Origin: Loigolactobacillus zhaoyuanensis
Lineage (GTDB): Bacteria; Bacillota; Bacilli; Lactobacillales; Lactobacillaceae
Direction: 5' to 3'
NCBI RefSeq assembly: GCF_003946385.1
Contig: NZ_RHOE01000004.1
Span: 1 to 64,000, forward strand
Length of the DNA: 64,000 bases
How positions within the stretch are numbered: the stretch's first letter is position 1; each line of letters begins with the position of its first letter. Below are positions 1 to 9,537 of the stretch, in pieces. A program made the position numbers and the translations under genes. The notes below the pieces were generated by a model. The model was given only the letters and a program-made list of their open reading frames with translations. It was not told the origin of the DNA and made no database searches.

Positions 1-346
1 AGTTCATGGGTCTTCATATCCTTTCAAATGACGCTGTAGTGGGTGAAATTTGTGTATGGGGCCTGTGGGCTTTTTTTATTTTACACAAAAATCCTGTTAA
101 TAGATTACCACGTTGGTCAATCTATCAACAGGAAAAAGTATAGAGCCAAAATATCTGCCGTGACAAGCGGATGCTTTTTAAGCTGGGTTGTGCTATCATT
201 TTTAATAAAGAATTGACGATTTTATAAGGACATTTATGGAAATTATTCAGCTAATTGTTGATCAATAAAATCAGCGGTTGGGTAACTAATTAATAAATTA
301 ATAGCGATAAAAGCGGTAGTATAATTTATTGAAAAGGAGCACGCTT
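1..346. other. Intergenic region upstream of phoH
   Basis: No coding region is supported here. An imperfect inverted repeat lies at 93-132: CCTGTT (93-98) and TAGATT (101-106) pair with AATCTA (119-124) and AACAGG (127-132). It could be a terminator for a gene to the left or an RNA structure. A TATAAT sits at 320-325, but it is too close to the phoH ribosome binding site (332-340) to be a convincing promoter for that gene. The phoH promoter is not identified. Confidence 0.5.
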
Positions 347-1309
347 TTGACAGAAGAACAAGTCGTTAAAGTATTCCGTGTTAGTAGTCCGGAACAGGCA
401 GTCAGTTTAATGGGCAATCAGGATAAAAACTTGGCGTTATTGGAAGATGGACTTCAAGTGACGTTAAATGCGTTCGGTAACGAAATTAAAATCACCGGCA
501 CTAGCGCAGCAACTAGTCAAACTTATGCTGTTTTGACTAATTTGCTACAGCTGCTGGGTCAAGGGATCGCCGTTAGCGCAGAAGATGTGGTCAGTGCTAT
601 TAAAATGGCTACTCGTGGGACCTTAGAGTATTTTCAAGATCTATACGCAACGGAATTGATTAAAAATCGGCGGGGCAAGCCGATTCGGGTCAAGAACTTT
701 GGTCAGCGACAATACGTGCAGGCAGCCCAGCATAATGATGTTACTTTTGGTATTGGTCCAGCCGGCACTGGGAAAACTTATTTAGCGGTGGTTATGGCCG
801 TTGCCGCATTAAAAAGCGGTACCGTTGAAAAAATAATTTTAACCCGGCCAGCAGTTGAAGCTGGGGAAAGCCTAGGTTTTCTACCTGGTGATCTAAAAGA
901 AAAGGTTGATCCTTATTTGCGCCCCATATATGACGCGTTATACGATATTTTAGGTGCTGAGCATACCACACGGTTGATGGATCGCGGTGTTATTGAAATT
1001 GCGCCATTGGCTTACATGCGGGGACGGACGTTGGATAATGCTTTTGTCATTTTAGATGAAGCACAAAATACAACGCCAGCACAAATGAAAATGTTTCTGA
1101 CTCGGCTTGGTTTTGGCTCAAAAATGATTGTTAATGGCGATATTACGCAAATTGATCTTCCTCGTAGCGCAAATAGCGGTTTGGTGCAGGCGCAGCGTAT
1201 TTTGCAGGACATTGATCATATTACCTTTGTCAGTTTTAGTGCCGCTGATGTGGTACGGCACCCGGTTGTTGCCAGTATCATTGCGGCTTATGATCAGCAA
1301 AGTCGGTAA
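347..1309 (+). CDS. phoH: PhoH family ATPase (PhoL-like)
   Basis: A cytoplasmic P-loop ATPase of the PhoH/PhoL family, linked in other bacteria to RNA metabolism next to ybeY. The Walker A motif GPAGTGKT lies at about residues 137-144 and a Walker B-like VILDEAQN near residue 232. The frame opens at a TTG at 329, but the ribosome binding site AAAAGGAGC (332-340) places the start at TTG 347, giving 320 residues, normal for the family. It heads the run phoH-ybeY-dgkA-era, a gene order widely kept in Firmicutes. The family is certain; the biochemical role is less well known. Confidence 0.93.
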   Translation: MTEEQVVKVFRVSSPEQAVSLMGNQDKNLALLEDGLQVTLNAFGNEIKITGTSAATSQTYAVLTNLLQLLGQGIAVSAEDVVSAIKMATRGTLEYFQDLYATELIKNRRGKPIRVKNFGQRQYVQAAQHNDVTFGIGPAGTGKTYLAVVMAVAALKSGTVEKIILTRPAVEAGESLGFLPGDLKEKVDPYLRPIYDALYDILGAEHTTRLMDRGVIEIAPLAYMRGRTLDNAFVILDEAQNTTPAQMKMFLTRLGFGSKMIVNGDITQIDLPRSANSGLVQAQRILQDIDHITFVSFSAADVVRHPVVASIIAAYDQQSR

Positions 1310-1341
1310 GCACAATATTATTTTGAAGGGTAGGAAGTCGC

Positions 1342-1818
1342 GTGGATTTAGAAATATTTGACCATACGGAAGCAGCATCACCAGAACATTTGAAGCTGAT
1401 TCAAGACGTATTAGAATTTGCCGGTAACTATATGAAATTACCAGCTGACACGGAAATGTCAGTCACATTAATGCATAATGACGAAATTCATCAGATCAAT
1501 AAGGAGTACCGCGATACTGATCGAGCAACGGATGTGATCAGTTTTGCCATTGAAGAAGACCCTGATGATCAGGATGTTATTATTATGCCGGAAGAAATGC
1601 ACGTTCCGCGGAACATCGGCGATTTAATGGTTTCAGTTGATAAAGCGCAAGAGCAGGCTGACGATTATGGGCATTCTTTTGAACGTGAATTAGGCTTTTT
1701 GGTGGTGCATGGCTTCTTACATTTGAATGGCTATGATCATATGCGTTCACCAGAAGCAGAAAAAGAAATGTTCGCGTTGCAACGCGAAATATTAGATGCG
1801 TATGGCCTTAAAAGATAA
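1342..1818 (+). CDS. ybeY: Endoribonuclease YbeY (rRNA maturation)
   Basis: A single-strand-specific metallo-endoribonuclease needed for 16S rRNA 3' end maturation and ribosome quality control. The zinc-binding signature H-x3-H-x5-H is present as HGFLHLNGYDH near residues 123-133. The length of 158 residues is typical. The start is GTG 1342, preceded by an AAGGGTAGGA-like ribosome binding site. It lies 32 bases after phoH and overlaps the next gene, dgkA, by about 20 bases, so the three are probably co-transcribed and translationally coupled. Confidence 0.95.
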   Translation: MDLEIFDHTEAASPEHLKLIQDVLEFAGNYMKLPADTEMSVTLMHNDEIHQINKEYRDTDRATDVISFAIEEDPDDQDVIIMPEEMHVPRNIGDLMVSVDKAQEQADDYGHSFERELGFLVVHGFLHLNGYDHMRSPEAEKEMFALQREILDAYGLKR

Positions 1819-2191
1819 ACAAACCACTAAGAATCGTAATCTACTGCAGAGTGTGCGGCATGCGTTCATGGGTTTTATAGTGGTTGCACGGCTCGAACGC
1901 AATATGCGTTGGCATTTATTGGCCGGTTTATTAGCACTGGGTTGCGGCTGGTGGCTACAATTAGCACAAAATGAATGGTTATGGCTCTGCTTAGCTATTT
2001 TTTTGGTCATTCAAAGTGAAATTGCGAATACGGTCGTTGAAAACGTAGTTGATCTACTGACAGCCCGCCACTATGACTTGGCAGCTAAATACGCTAAGGA
2101 TATGGCTGCAGCAGCAGTTTTATTTGCAGCATTATTTGCCATATTGGTGGGACTGATCATCTTCTTACCTAAGCTGCTACAGTTACTGTAA
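1796..2191 (+). CDS. dgkA: Diacylglycerol/undecaprenol kinase family protein
   Basis: A small integral membrane kinase with three predicted membrane helices. In Gram-positive bacteria this family mostly phosphorylates undecaprenol, feeding the lipid carrier pool for wall synthesis. The family signature is visible near residues 77-90 as EIANTVVENVVDLL. The start is ATG 1796 or ATG 1802; neither has a clear ribosome binding site, which fits coupling to the overlapping ybeY. Substrate (undecaprenol versus diacylglycerol) is inferred from the family, not the sequence. Confidence 0.9.
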   Translation: MRMALKDKQTTKNRNLLQSVRHAFMGFIVVARLERNMRWHLLAGLLALGCGWWLQLAQNEWLWLCLAIFLVIQSEIANTVVENVVDLLTARHYDLAAKYAKDMAAAAVLFAALFAILVGLIIFLPKLLQLL

Positions 2192-2197
2192 GGAACC

Positions 2198-2256
2198 CAT
2201 CCGTCGCAAGAATAAGTGCTTCAGTAACGAAACTATCCCTTAAATATGAACAGGAG
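2198..2256 (+). repeat. Direct repeat copy 1 in the era leader
   Basis: A 59-base segment beginning CATCCGTCGCAAGAATAAG and ending ATGAACAGGAG. It recurs at 2403-2460 with about eight differences, one of them a single-base indel. Copy 2 supplies the era ribosome binding site (CAGGAG). Copy 1 ends in the same CAGGAG but leads into a hairpin-rich stretch with no gene. This appears to be a duplicated era leader. Confidence 0.85.
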
Positions 2257-2259
2257 CCT

Positions 2260-2390
2260 GTCCGTCTTGCCAGCTTGCTGGCTTAGAACGGACTACTCCA
2301 CATTAGTAGAAAATTATTAGCTAAGTACGCTAATAATCTTTGATGTTTCGGGCGATGTCTATTCTTGTGGCAAAGTGCATGCCGCAAGAA
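2260..2390 (+). other. Array of three hairpins between the era leader repeats
   Basis: Three separate stem-loops lie in a row in a gene-free stretch. The first (2260-2293) nests GCCAGC/GCTGGC inside GTCCGT/ACGGAC. The second (2313-2337) has a perfect 9-bp stem ATTATTAGC/GCTAATAAT. The third (2362-2390) has a 10-bp stem TTCTTGTGGC/GCCGCAAGAA with one G-U pair. No T-run follows any of them, so they do not look like simple terminators. Their function is unknown. Confidence 0.7.
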
Positions 2391-2402
2391 CCATAGCAAG
2401 GA

Positions 2403-2460
2403 CATCCGTCGCGAAAATAAGCGTTTCGGAAACGAAACTATCCTTAAACATGAACAGGAG
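2403..2460 (+). repeat. Direct repeat copy 2, carrying the era ribosome binding site
   Basis: A 58-base segment about 86 percent identical to 2198-2256. It holds a small internal stem GTTTC/GAAAC (around 2422-2432) that is degraded in copy 1, and it ends in CAGGAG eight bases before the era ATG. Confidence 0.85.
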
Positions 2461-2467
2461 TTAACAA

Positions 2468-3379
2468 ATGAGTGAAGAACAAGCAGCATTCCATTCTGGC
2501 TTTGTCGCCATTGTTGGTCGGCCCAATGTGGGTAAATCGACCTTTTTAAACCGCGTTGTCGGTCAAAAAGTCGCAATTATGTCTAACAAGGCACAGACGA
2601 CCCGTAATAAGATCCAAGGTATCTATACCACTGAACAAAGCCAGATCGTTTTTATTGATACACCTGGTATTCACAAACCGCAAAATAAATTAGATGAATT
2701 CATGATGAGTTCTGCAACCTCAGCTTTAAATGAGGTCGATGCCGTATTATTTATGGTTAGCGCACATGAACATATGGGTCCTGGCGATACTTTCATCATT
2801 GATCAATTAAAGCGGGTCAAACAGCCCGTTTATTTAGTCGTCAACAAAATTGATACGGTGCATCCCAATGAATTACCAGCGTTTGTTGAACAGTATCAAG
2901 CAGAAATGGATTTTGCTAAAGTCTTTCCGATTTCTGCATTAGAAGGTAACAATGTTGATGAACTATTGGCTACTTTAAACCAAAACTTGCCAGAAGGTCC
3001 GCAATATTATCCGGATGATCAAATTACGGATCATCCCGAATATTTTGTGGTGTCGGAACTGATCCGAGAAAAAATATTACAATTAACTCGTGATGAAGTT
3101 CCGCATTCTGTTGCGGTTAATGTAGAACGGATGCGGCGCAATGATCAGGATAAATTAAAAGTCGAAGCAACGATCATTGTCGAACGCGAGGGCCAAAAAG
3201 GCATTATCATCGGCAAAGGCGGTAAAATGCTTAAAGAAATTGGTACCCGTGCCCGCTTAGATATTGAACACCTATTAGGTGATAAAGTTTATTTGCAGCT
3301 CTGGGTCAAAATTGATAAAAATTGGCGTGATAATCAACGCTATTTAACTGAATTAGGCTATCAGAAAAAGAATTATTAA
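2468..3379 (+). CDS. era: GTPase Era (30S ribosome assembly)
   Basis: An essential GTPase that binds the 3' end of 16S rRNA and assists 30S subunit maturation. The N-terminal GTPase domain shows G1 GRPNVGKST (about residues 17-25), G3 DTPGIH and G4 NKID. The C-terminal KH domain has the GKGGK loop near residue 248. The length, 303 residues, is standard. The start is ATG 2468 with ribosome binding site CAGGAG. It follows dgkA after an unusually long structured gap of 276 bases, and recO follows 20 bases downstream. Confidence 0.97.
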   Translation: MSEEQAAFHSGFVAIVGRPNVGKSTFLNRVVGQKVAIMSNKAQTTRNKIQGIYTTEQSQIVFIDTPGIHKPQNKLDEFMMSSATSALNEVDAVLFMVSAHEHMGPGDTFIIDQLKRVKQPVYLVVNKIDTVHPNELPAFVEQYQAEMDFAKVFPISALEGNNVDELLATLNQNLPEGPQYYPDDQITDHPEYFVVSELIREKILQLTRDEVPHSVAVNVERMRRNDQDKLKVEATIIVEREGQKGIIIGKGGKMLKEIGTRARLDIEHLLGDKVYLQLWVKIDKNWRDNQRYLTELGYQKKNY

Positions 3380-3399
3380 AATAGTCGTGGGAGGTTGCG

Positions 3400-4173
3400 T
3401 TGGCACAACGAGAAATTACTGATTTTAATGGTATTGTCATGCTGCGCAAGGACTATCGCGAACGTGACATGCTGGTTAAAATTCTAACCAACCGTTTTGG
3501 CAAAAAAATGTTTTTTATTCGTGGTGCGCGTAAGCGTGGGTTCCGCTTGGCAGCGGCTATTTTACCGTTTACCCATGGAACATTCGTTGGCGATGTTCGA
3601 ATGGATGGATTGTCTTTTGTTAACACGGCTAAGGAATACCGGCAGTGGCAGTCGATCAGTCAAGATATCACCTTAAACGCTTATGCAACCTATATTTTAA
3701 GTTTAATTGATGCTGCATTTCCGGATGGTCAGCCGTTAGAAGGTTGGTACGAGCAAACCTTATTAGCATTGCGTTATATTGATGACGGTTTTGATCCACA
3801 AATCATTACTAATATTATGGAAGTGCAGTTATTGCGAATCTTCGGTGTGGCACCGCACTTAGAAAGTTGTGTGGTGTGCCAGCGGAATGATTTACCGTTT
3901 GATTATTCGCAAAGCTACGGTGGTTTATTATGTCAGCAACATTGGCAGCTTGATCATTATCGGTTTCACGCCAGTGCACGCGCCATTTACCTATTGCGGT
4001 TATTTTCGGTGCTTGACCTACACAAACTAAATTCGATCACAGTTAAGCCAGCGACTAAAAAAGAATTACGGCAAATGCTAGATTTAATTTATCAGGATAG
4101 TGTTGGTTTATCGTTAAAAAGTAAACATTTTATTGATGAAATGGCTAATTGGGATGATCTGCTGAAACCATGA
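3400..4173 (+). CDS. recO: DNA repair protein RecO
   Basis: A recombination mediator that works with RecF and RecR to load RecA onto single-stranded DNA covered by SSB. It has an N-terminal OB-fold, a helical C-terminal domain and a zinc-ligand region with CVVC near residue 156 and a second Cys/His pair in LLCQQH. The length of 257 residues is typical. It starts at TTG 3400 behind a good GGGAGG site. The promoter of the downstream glyQS T-box overlaps its stop codon, so transcription units are tightly packed here. Confidence 0.95.
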   Translation: MAQREITDFNGIVMLRKDYRERDMLVKILTNRFGKKMFFIRGARKRGFRLAAAILPFTHGTFVGDVRMDGLSFVNTAKEYRQWQSISQDITLNAYATYILSLIDAAFPDGQPLEGWYEQTLLALRYIDDGFDPQIITNIMEVQLLRIFGVAPHLESCVVCQRNDLPFDYSQSYGGLLCQQHWQLDHYRFHASARAIYLLRLFSVLDLHKLNSITVKPATKKELRQMLDLIYQDSVGLSLKSKHFIDEMANWDDLLKP

Positions 4174-4202
4174 TTGACAACTTTCTGGAAAAGCCGTAAA
4201 AT
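4174..4202 (+). promoter_or_regulatory. Promoter of the glyQS T-box transcript
   Basis: A near-consensus sigma-A promoter: TTGACA at 4174-4179, a 17-base spacer, and TAAAAT at 4197-4202. The -35 box begins immediately after the recO stop codon (TGA 4171-4173). Confidence 0.85.
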
Positions 4203-4204
4203 CT

Positions 4205-4411
4205 GTATCAGTGAATGAAGACAGAACGGTGTTAAACAATACTTTAAGCGAGCCCGTGGTAGTGTGAGTCGGGTAAGGAATTGTTTAGCGTGGCACTCTC
4301 GAGTTCGAAATAAAACATAATTAAGTGTTAGTGGCAGTATGTCACTAGAACTAGGGTGGAACCGCGCACAAGCGTCCCTATGTCGTGTTTATTGCGACAT
4401 AGGGACTTTTT
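4205..4411 (+). promoter_or_regulatory. T-box riboswitch (glycine) upstream of glyQS
   Basis: A tRNA-sensing leader that reads uncharged tRNA-Gly and permits transcription of glyQS. The conserved T-box AGGGTGGAACCGCG is at 4353-4366. A strong terminator follows: GTCCCTATGTCG (4374-4385) pairs with CGACATAGGGAC (4395-4406), then a T-run. Stem I arms TAAACAAT (4233-4240) and ATTGTTTA (4280-4287) place a GGC glycine codon at 4292-4294, the likely specifier. The antiterminator would pair the T-box bulge region with the 5' arm of the terminator. Class and target gene agree. Confidence 0.95.
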
Positions 4412-4447
4412 ACTGTTTTCAGTTAAATAAAGAGTGGAGGATTCATG

Positions 4448-5350
4448 ATGAGTCAAAAATTAAATATTCAAGAAATGATTTTGACCTTGCAACATTATTG
4501 GAGTAAACAAGGTTGTATGTTGATGGAAGCTTACGATACGGAAAAAGGTGCTGGTACCATGAGCCCTTATACATTTTTACGAGCAATTGGACCAGAACCG
4601 TGGAACGCCGCTTATGTCGAACCTTCGCGGCGGCCAGCTGATGGTCGTTACGGTGAAAACCCCAACCGTTTGTATCAACATCATCAATTCCAGGTGGTCA
4701 TGAAGCCTTCACCTGCTAATATTCAGGAATTATATCTGGGTAGTTTGCGGGAATTGGGTATTGAACCATTGGAACATGATATTCGTTTTGTGGAAGATAA
4801 CTGGGAAAATCCGTCAATGGGCTGTGCCGGTGTTGGTTGGGAAGTTTGGCTTGATGGCATGGAAGTGACTCAATTCACTTATTTCCAAGTGGTTGGCGGC
4901 TTAAACGTTAAACCCGTTACTTCCGAAATCACTTACGGGATCGAACGTTTAGCTTCATATATTCAGGATGTGAACAATGTATTCGATCTTGAATGGGGTG
5001 ACGGCGTTAAATATGGTGAAATCTTCAAAGAACCAGAGTACGAGCATTCTAAGTATTCGTTTGAAGAAAGCAATCAAGAAATGTTACTGGAACTATTTGA
5101 TATGTATGAGCGTGAAGCGAAAAAACAAATTGAAAATGGTTTGGTTCACCCGGCCTATGACTATATCTTGAAGTGTAGTCATACCTTTAATCTGTTGGAT
5201 GCGCGTGGGGCCGTTAGTGTGACGGAGCGTGCCGGCTACTTAGCCCGTATTCGTAATATGGCTCGTTCAGTTGCGCGTGCTTTCGTTGCTGAACGGGAAA
5301 AGTTAGGTTTTCCGTTATTAAAAGATGCGGCTAAAAAGGAGGAGGCATAA
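4448..5350 (+). CDS. glyQ: Glycyl-tRNA synthetase alpha subunit
   Basis: The catalytic class II subunit of the bacterial alpha2-beta2 glycyl-tRNA synthetase, which charges tRNA-Gly with glycine. The 300-residue length and sequence such as [20 protein letters not shown] are characteristic of GlyQ. Two adjacent ATG codons exist at 4445 and 4448; the GGAGG at 4436-4440 gives better spacing to 4448. It is expressed from the T-box leader and followed three bases later by glyS, so the subunits are made from one mRNA. Confidence 0.97.
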   Translation: MSQKLNIQEMILTLQHYWSKQGCMLMEAYDTEKGAGTMSPYTFLRAIGPEPWNAAYVEPSRRPADGRYGENPNRLYQHHQFQVVMKPSPANIQELYLGSLRELGIEPLEHDIRFVEDNWENPSMGCAGVGWEVWLDGMEVTQFTYFQVVGGLNVKPVTSEITYGIERLASYIQDVNNVFDLEWGDGVKYGEIFKEPEYEHSKYSFEESNQEMLLELFDMYEREAKKQIENGLVHPAYDYILKCSHTFNLLDARGAVSVTERAGYLARIRNMARSVARAFVAEREKLGFPLLKDAAKKEEA

Positions 5351-5352
5351 CC

Positions 5353-7434
5353 ATGAGTCAAACATTCTTATTAGAAATTGGATTAGAAGAAATTCCGGCG
5401 CATGTAGTGACGCCAAGTCGGCAACAATTAGTTAAACGCACGGCGGATTTTTTAAAGGCACAACGCTTAACTTATGGTGAGATCAAGTCATTTGCGACGC
5501 CGCGACGTTTAGCCGTTTTATTGACTGATGTTGCAGCTAAGCAAGAAGATGTCAAAGAAGAACTCCGTGGGCCAGCCAAACGAATTGCACAAGATAGCGA
5601 AGGCAATTGGACCAAGGCGGCACAAGGTTTTGTCCGCGGCCAAGGTTTGACAACGGCTGATATTACCTTTAAGCAGCAAAAAGGTGAAGATTATGTCTTC
5701 GTTAATAAATTCATTCCCGGAAAGTCGGCGGCTGAAGTTTTGAGCGGGATGGCTGAAGTTATCACCAGCATGACTTTCCCAACTAACATGCATTGGGGCG
5801 ACTATGATTTTGAGTATATTCGGCCGATCCACTGGTTAGTTGCATTACTAGATCAAGCCATTGTGCCATTGCAGGTGCTGAATATTACCAGTGGTCGAAC
5901 AACGCAAGGTCATCGTTTCTTAGGCCAGCCAGTTGATTTAGCTCAAGCTACTGACTATGAAGTAGCTTTGGCGGAACAATTTGTGATCGTGGATCCAGCA
6001 AAGCGCAAAGCTGAAATTAAGCAACAAATTATGACTTTGGCAGAACAAAATAATTGGGTAGTCGAACTTGATGCTGACTTATTGGAAGAGGTCAATAATT
6101 TAGTTGAATACCCAACTGCTTTTTCTGGCCGTTTTGACCCTAAGTATTTAAACATGCCAGATGAAGTTTTGATTACTTCGATGAAAGATCATCAGCGCTT
6201 CTTCTACGCGCGTGATCAAGCTGGCAAGCTATTACCGCTTTTCATTTCAGTTCGTAATGGTAATCGTGACTACTTGGACAATGTGATCAGTGGGAACGAA
6301 AAAGTACTGACGGCACGGCTGGAAGATGCACAATTCTTCTATAATGAAGATCAACAACAAACAATTGCTGCTTATGTGGAGCGCTTAAAGAAAGTCACGT
6401 TCCATGAAAAAATTGGTACAATGTATGAAAAAATGCAACGAGTACAGCTTATTGGCCAACTTTTAGGTAAAAACATTGGTTTAGCAGCTGATGAACTTGC
6501 CGATTTACAACGAGCTAGTGAAATTTATAAATTTGATCTCATGACCGGTATGGTCGGCGAATTTCCTGAATTACAGGGGACCATGGGCGAAAAATATGCC
6601 TTGTTACAAGGTGAAAAGCCAGCTGTAGCTACGGCTATCCGTGAACACTACCAACCAATTTCAGCGGATGGTGTACTGCCACAAACTAAGGTGGGCGCAG
6701 TTTTGGCGGTTGCCGATAAATTTGACAGTATCACCAGCTTCTTTGCGGTTGGCCTAATTCCAAATGGTTCTAACGATCCTTATGCGTTACGGCGGCAAGC
6801 GGCGGGAATCGTCCGCATCATTAAAGCTGAAAATTGGCACTTGGATATCACTGCTTTGCAACAACAAAGTAGTCAAGTGTTGGCTGAACATAAGGCGACC
6901 TTTGGCCTAGACCTAGCGACTAATAGTAGTCAATTCCAACAGTTTATCAATGAACGGATGCGCCAATGGTTTGGCCAGCATAAAGTTCGCTACGATATTG
7001 TTGATGCAGTCCTAGCTAGTCATGAAAATGATTTACAGCAGATGTTTGCGGCAGCTAAAGTATTGAAGCAACGTAAAGATACACCTGACTTTAAGGCGAC
7101 AATAGAGGCTTTGACACGTGTTTTACGTTTAAGTGAAAAAGCTGATTTTGCTGACCAAAAGCAACTGACCGTTGATCCGACACTATTTGAAAACGATGCT
7201 GAAAAAATGCTTTATACCGCTGTTGAAGAAGTTCGTACCCAAGTGGCTCAACGCACGATTGCGGAGAACTTCGAAGCGTTAGAACAACTACGGCCTCTGA
7301 TCGCCGCTTATTTTGATGCTACCATGGTTATGGTAGATGATACTGCAGTTCGTAATAATCGCTTGCAGCAGTTAGTGATCTTAGCGCGCTTAATTTTCAG
7401 TATTGCTGATCTGAATCAATTGATCGTTAAGTAA
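5353..7434 (+). CDS. glyS: Glycyl-tRNA synthetase beta subunit
   Basis: The tRNA-binding beta subunit of the heterotetrameric glycyl-tRNA synthetase. At 693 residues it has the usual length, with the typical N-terminus [19 protein letters not shown] and a C-terminal anticodon-binding region. The ribosome binding site AAGGAGGAGG lies in the end of glyQ, so the pair is coupled. The downstream dnaG has its own promoter 33 bases after the glyS stop codon. Confidence 0.97.
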   Translation: MSQTFLLEIGLEEIPAHVVTPSRQQLVKRTADFLKAQRLTYGEIKSFATPRRLAVLLTDVAAKQEDVKEELRGPAKRIAQDSEGNWTKAAQGFVRGQGLTTADITFKQQKGEDYVFVNKFIPGKSAAEVLSGMAEVITSMTFPTNMHWGDYDFEYIRPIHWLVALLDQAIVPLQVLNITSGRTTQGHRFLGQPVDLAQATDYEVALAEQFVIVDPAKRKAEIKQQIMTLAEQNNWVVELDADLLEEVNNLVEYPTAFSGRFDPKYLNMPDEVLITSMKDHQRFFYARDQAGKLLPLFISVRNGNRDYLDNVISGNEKVLTARLEDAQFFYNEDQQQTIAAYVERLKKVTFHEKIGTMYEKMQRVQLIGQLLGKNIGLAADELADLQRASEIYKFDLMTGMVGEFPELQGTMGEKYALLQGEKPAVATAIREHYQPISADGVLPQTKVGAVLAVADKFDSITSFFAVGLIPNGSNDPYALRRQAAGIVRIIKAENWHLDITALQQQSSQVLAEHKATFGLDLATNSSQFQQFINERMRQWFGQHKVRYDIVDAVLASHENDLQQMFAAAKVLKQRKDTPDFKATIEALTRVLRLSEKADFADQKQLTVDPTLFENDAEKMLYTAVEEVRTQVAQRTIAENFEALEQLRPLIAAYFDATMVMVDDTAVRNNRLQQLVILARLIFSIADLNQLIVK

Positions 7435-7466
7435 AGTTTTCCGGTGCTTTTGGTCGTGCAAACCGG

Positions 7467-7495
7467 TTGCTGGTTAGGCCAAATTGTGCTATAGT
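7467..7495 (+). promoter_or_regulatory. Promoter of the dnaG-rpoD operon
   Basis: TTGCTG at 7467-7472, a 17-base spacer, and TATAGT at 7490-7495. It lies between glyS and dnaG and is followed about 30 bases later by a strong hairpin. Confidence 0.7.
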
Positions 7496-7527
7496 AAATG
7501 AAGTATTTTTGTGCTCGTTAAGACTCA

Positions 7528-7560
7528 GAAAAGTCGCACTCAATTTGGGTGCGACTTTTC
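7528..7560 (+). terminator. Terminator-like hairpin in the dnaG leader
   Basis: A perfect 12-bp inverted repeat: GAAAAGTCGCAC (7528-7539) and GTGCGACTTTTC (7549-7560) with a 9-base loop. The core stem GTCGCAC/GTGCGAC is followed by TTTT, as in an intrinsic terminator. It lies downstream of the dnaG promoter and 32 bases before the start codon, so it could either end glyS transcripts or attenuate dnaG. Confidence 0.8.
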
Positions 7561-7592
7561 GAAGCTTATGGCTTGAGAGTAAGGTGAGTGAG

Positions 7593-9446
7593 TTGGCAAC
7601 TAGAATCCCAGAAGATGTTGTGGAACAAATCCGCGGTGCTGTTAATATCACTGATGTGGTGGGACAATATGTCCAGTTAAAGAAGTCCGGACGTAATTTA
7701 TTTGGTTTATGTCCGTTTCATGAAGAGCGAACACCGTCATTTTCGGTTACAGAAGATAAACAGATTTTTCATTGTTTTAGTTGTGGTCGTGGTGGTAATG
7801 TTTTTAAGTTTATCATGGAAGTGGAGAGCTTATCTTTTCCGGAGGCAGTAACGCGAGTTGCCGAATTAGGTCATGTTGATATTGATCTAGCTGGCTATGA
7901 CACACAGTCCCATAATGAACCAGCTCCAAATTCACAGCAACAACAATTACGTCAACTTTATCAAGATGCGGCGGCCCTGTTTCATCATATTTTATTAAAT
8001 ACCAAACTTGGTGAGACGGCATTAGCTTATACACAGCAACGTCAATTATCGGCAGAATTATTAGCAACGTTTGATATTGGTTACGCACCGAATGAACGCG
8101 ATTTATTGACGCGCTTTTTTGCTGAAAAAAAGGTTGATTTTAATTTATTGCGTCATTCGGGTTTGTTTATTGAAAATAATGATGGTACCTTGCGTGACCG
8201 CTTTTTTGATCGAGTAATGTTTCCAATTAAAGATGCTCAAGGTAACGTGATCGCTTTTTCAGGGCGAGCGTTAACTAAGCGCGAGGGTCAACCGAAGTAT
8301 TTAAATAGTCCCGAAACTGAATTGTTTAATAAACGCGATGTTTTATTTAATTTTGATGTGGCTAAGGCTGAGATTCGTAAAGCTAAGCAAGTTATTTTGT
8401 TTGAAGGTTTCATGGATGTGATTGCGGCTTATCGAGCGGGAATCACATATGGTGTTGCTTCAATGGGAACTAGCTTAACTAACGAACAGCTATATTTATT
8501 GCAGCGAACCACAGATCATTTAGTTGTTTGTTACGATGGTGATCTGCCTGGTCTGAAGGCAACTGATCGCGTGATTGAATTATTGCATAGTGATCCACGG
8601 TTTCAATTAAGTATCGTGACCTTACCGGAACAACTTGATCCAGATGAGTACGTTAATAAATATGGCGCCGAACGTTTTCAACAAATCATCAATGGCAGTA
8701 TGGAAACGGCGGTCGGGTTCCGATTACGTTATTTAAAGCAAGGACGTAATTTAGATAACGAGCAGGACAAGTTAACTTACATTGATGCTGCATTGCACGA
8801 ACTGGTCAATGTGAGTTCAGCTGTCGAACGTGATATTTATTTAAATCGGTTAAGTGAATCACTGCAGGTAACCTATGAAGCGTTAGCGACCCAATTACAA
8901 GATTATTTGGTTGATGCAACGACAACGCGGCGTTCAGCGCCGCAGCCACGGCGCGAAACAGCACCAATGACGCCGCAAGTTCATCAACAGCAGACTAAGC
9001 TGACCAGGACGCAACGAGCAGAACGTGGCTTACTGAATTTATATTTTAAGGCTGCCGATGTGCGGATCGCGTTAAATGAACAGGCTGATTTTCAATTTGT
9101 TCATGAAGCTTATCAGGCGATTTATCAGTTAGCAATTGCCTACTTTGCGAAACACGATCAGTTTGTGATCGCACAATTTATGGATCAGGTCACTGACAAT
9201 CAGTTGCAAAGTTTGGTCATTGCAATCGATCAACAGGCGTTTGATGAAGCGACAGTAACGGATCAGTTTCAAGATTATCTGCATGCATTACAGCAGGCTG
9301 GCTTAGAGCGGCAGTTGGATGCGGCGCAAGCTCAGTTACAGGAAGCAAGCCGTAGCGGCGATAGTGCTAGTTCATTAAATGCTGTGCAAACGATCATTCG
9401 TTTAAAACGGCAAATGCAGCCTACGATTAATACGGATATGGTATAA
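7593..9446 (+). CDS. dnaG: DNA primase
   Basis: Synthesises RNA primers at the replication fork. The N-terminal CHC2 zinc domain shows CPFHEERTPSF and CFSCG (about residues 40-65). The TOPRIM domain carries the acidic residues in ILFEGFMDV and CYDGD. A C-terminal helicase-binding region follows. The frame is open from 7467, but family alignment and the AAGGTGAG site indicate TTG 7593 (GTG 7584 is possible), giving 617 residues. It is followed by rpoD, the classic primase-sigma macromolecular synthesis pair. Confidence 0.96.
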   Translation: MATRIPEDVVEQIRGAVNITDVVGQYVQLKKSGRNLFGLCPFHEERTPSFSVTEDKQIFHCFSCGRGGNVFKFIMEVESLSFPEAVTRVAELGHVDIDLAGYDTQSHNEPAPNSQQQQLRQLYQDAAALFHHILLNTKLGETALAYTQQRQLSAELLATFDIGYAPNERDLLTRFFAEKKVDFNLLRHSGLFIENNDGTLRDRFFDRVMFPIKDAQGNVIAFSGRALTKREGQPKYLNSPETELFNKRDVLFNFDVAKAEIRKAKQVILFEGFMDVIAAYRAGITYGVASMGTSLTNEQLYLLQRTTDHLVVCYDGDLPGLKATDRVIELLHSDPRFQLSIVTLPEQLDPDEYVNKYGAERFQQIINGSMETAVGFRLRYLKQGRNLDNEQDKLTYIDAALHELVNVSSAVERDIYLNRLSESLQVTYEALATQLQDYLVDATTTRRSAPQPRRETAPMTPQVHQQQTKLTRTQRAERGLLNLYFKAADVRIALNEQADFQFVHEAYQAIYQLAIAYFAKHDQFVIAQFMDQVTDNQLQSLVIAIDQQAFDEATVTDQFQDYLHALQQAGLERQLDAAQAQLQEASRSGDSASSLNAVQTIIRLKRQMQPTINTDMV

Positions 9447-9537
9447 CCATTGCTTATTTTTGAATTCGCTATGCTTTCGAAAAAGTAGGCGAATGAATTA
9501 ATAATTATAGTGAGATTGAAATAGGGAGGCCGATCTA

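Noticed and set aside
320-325. TATAAT as the phoH promoter -10 box
   Set aside because: Transcription would begin inside the ribosome binding site and no -35 match lies at the right distance.
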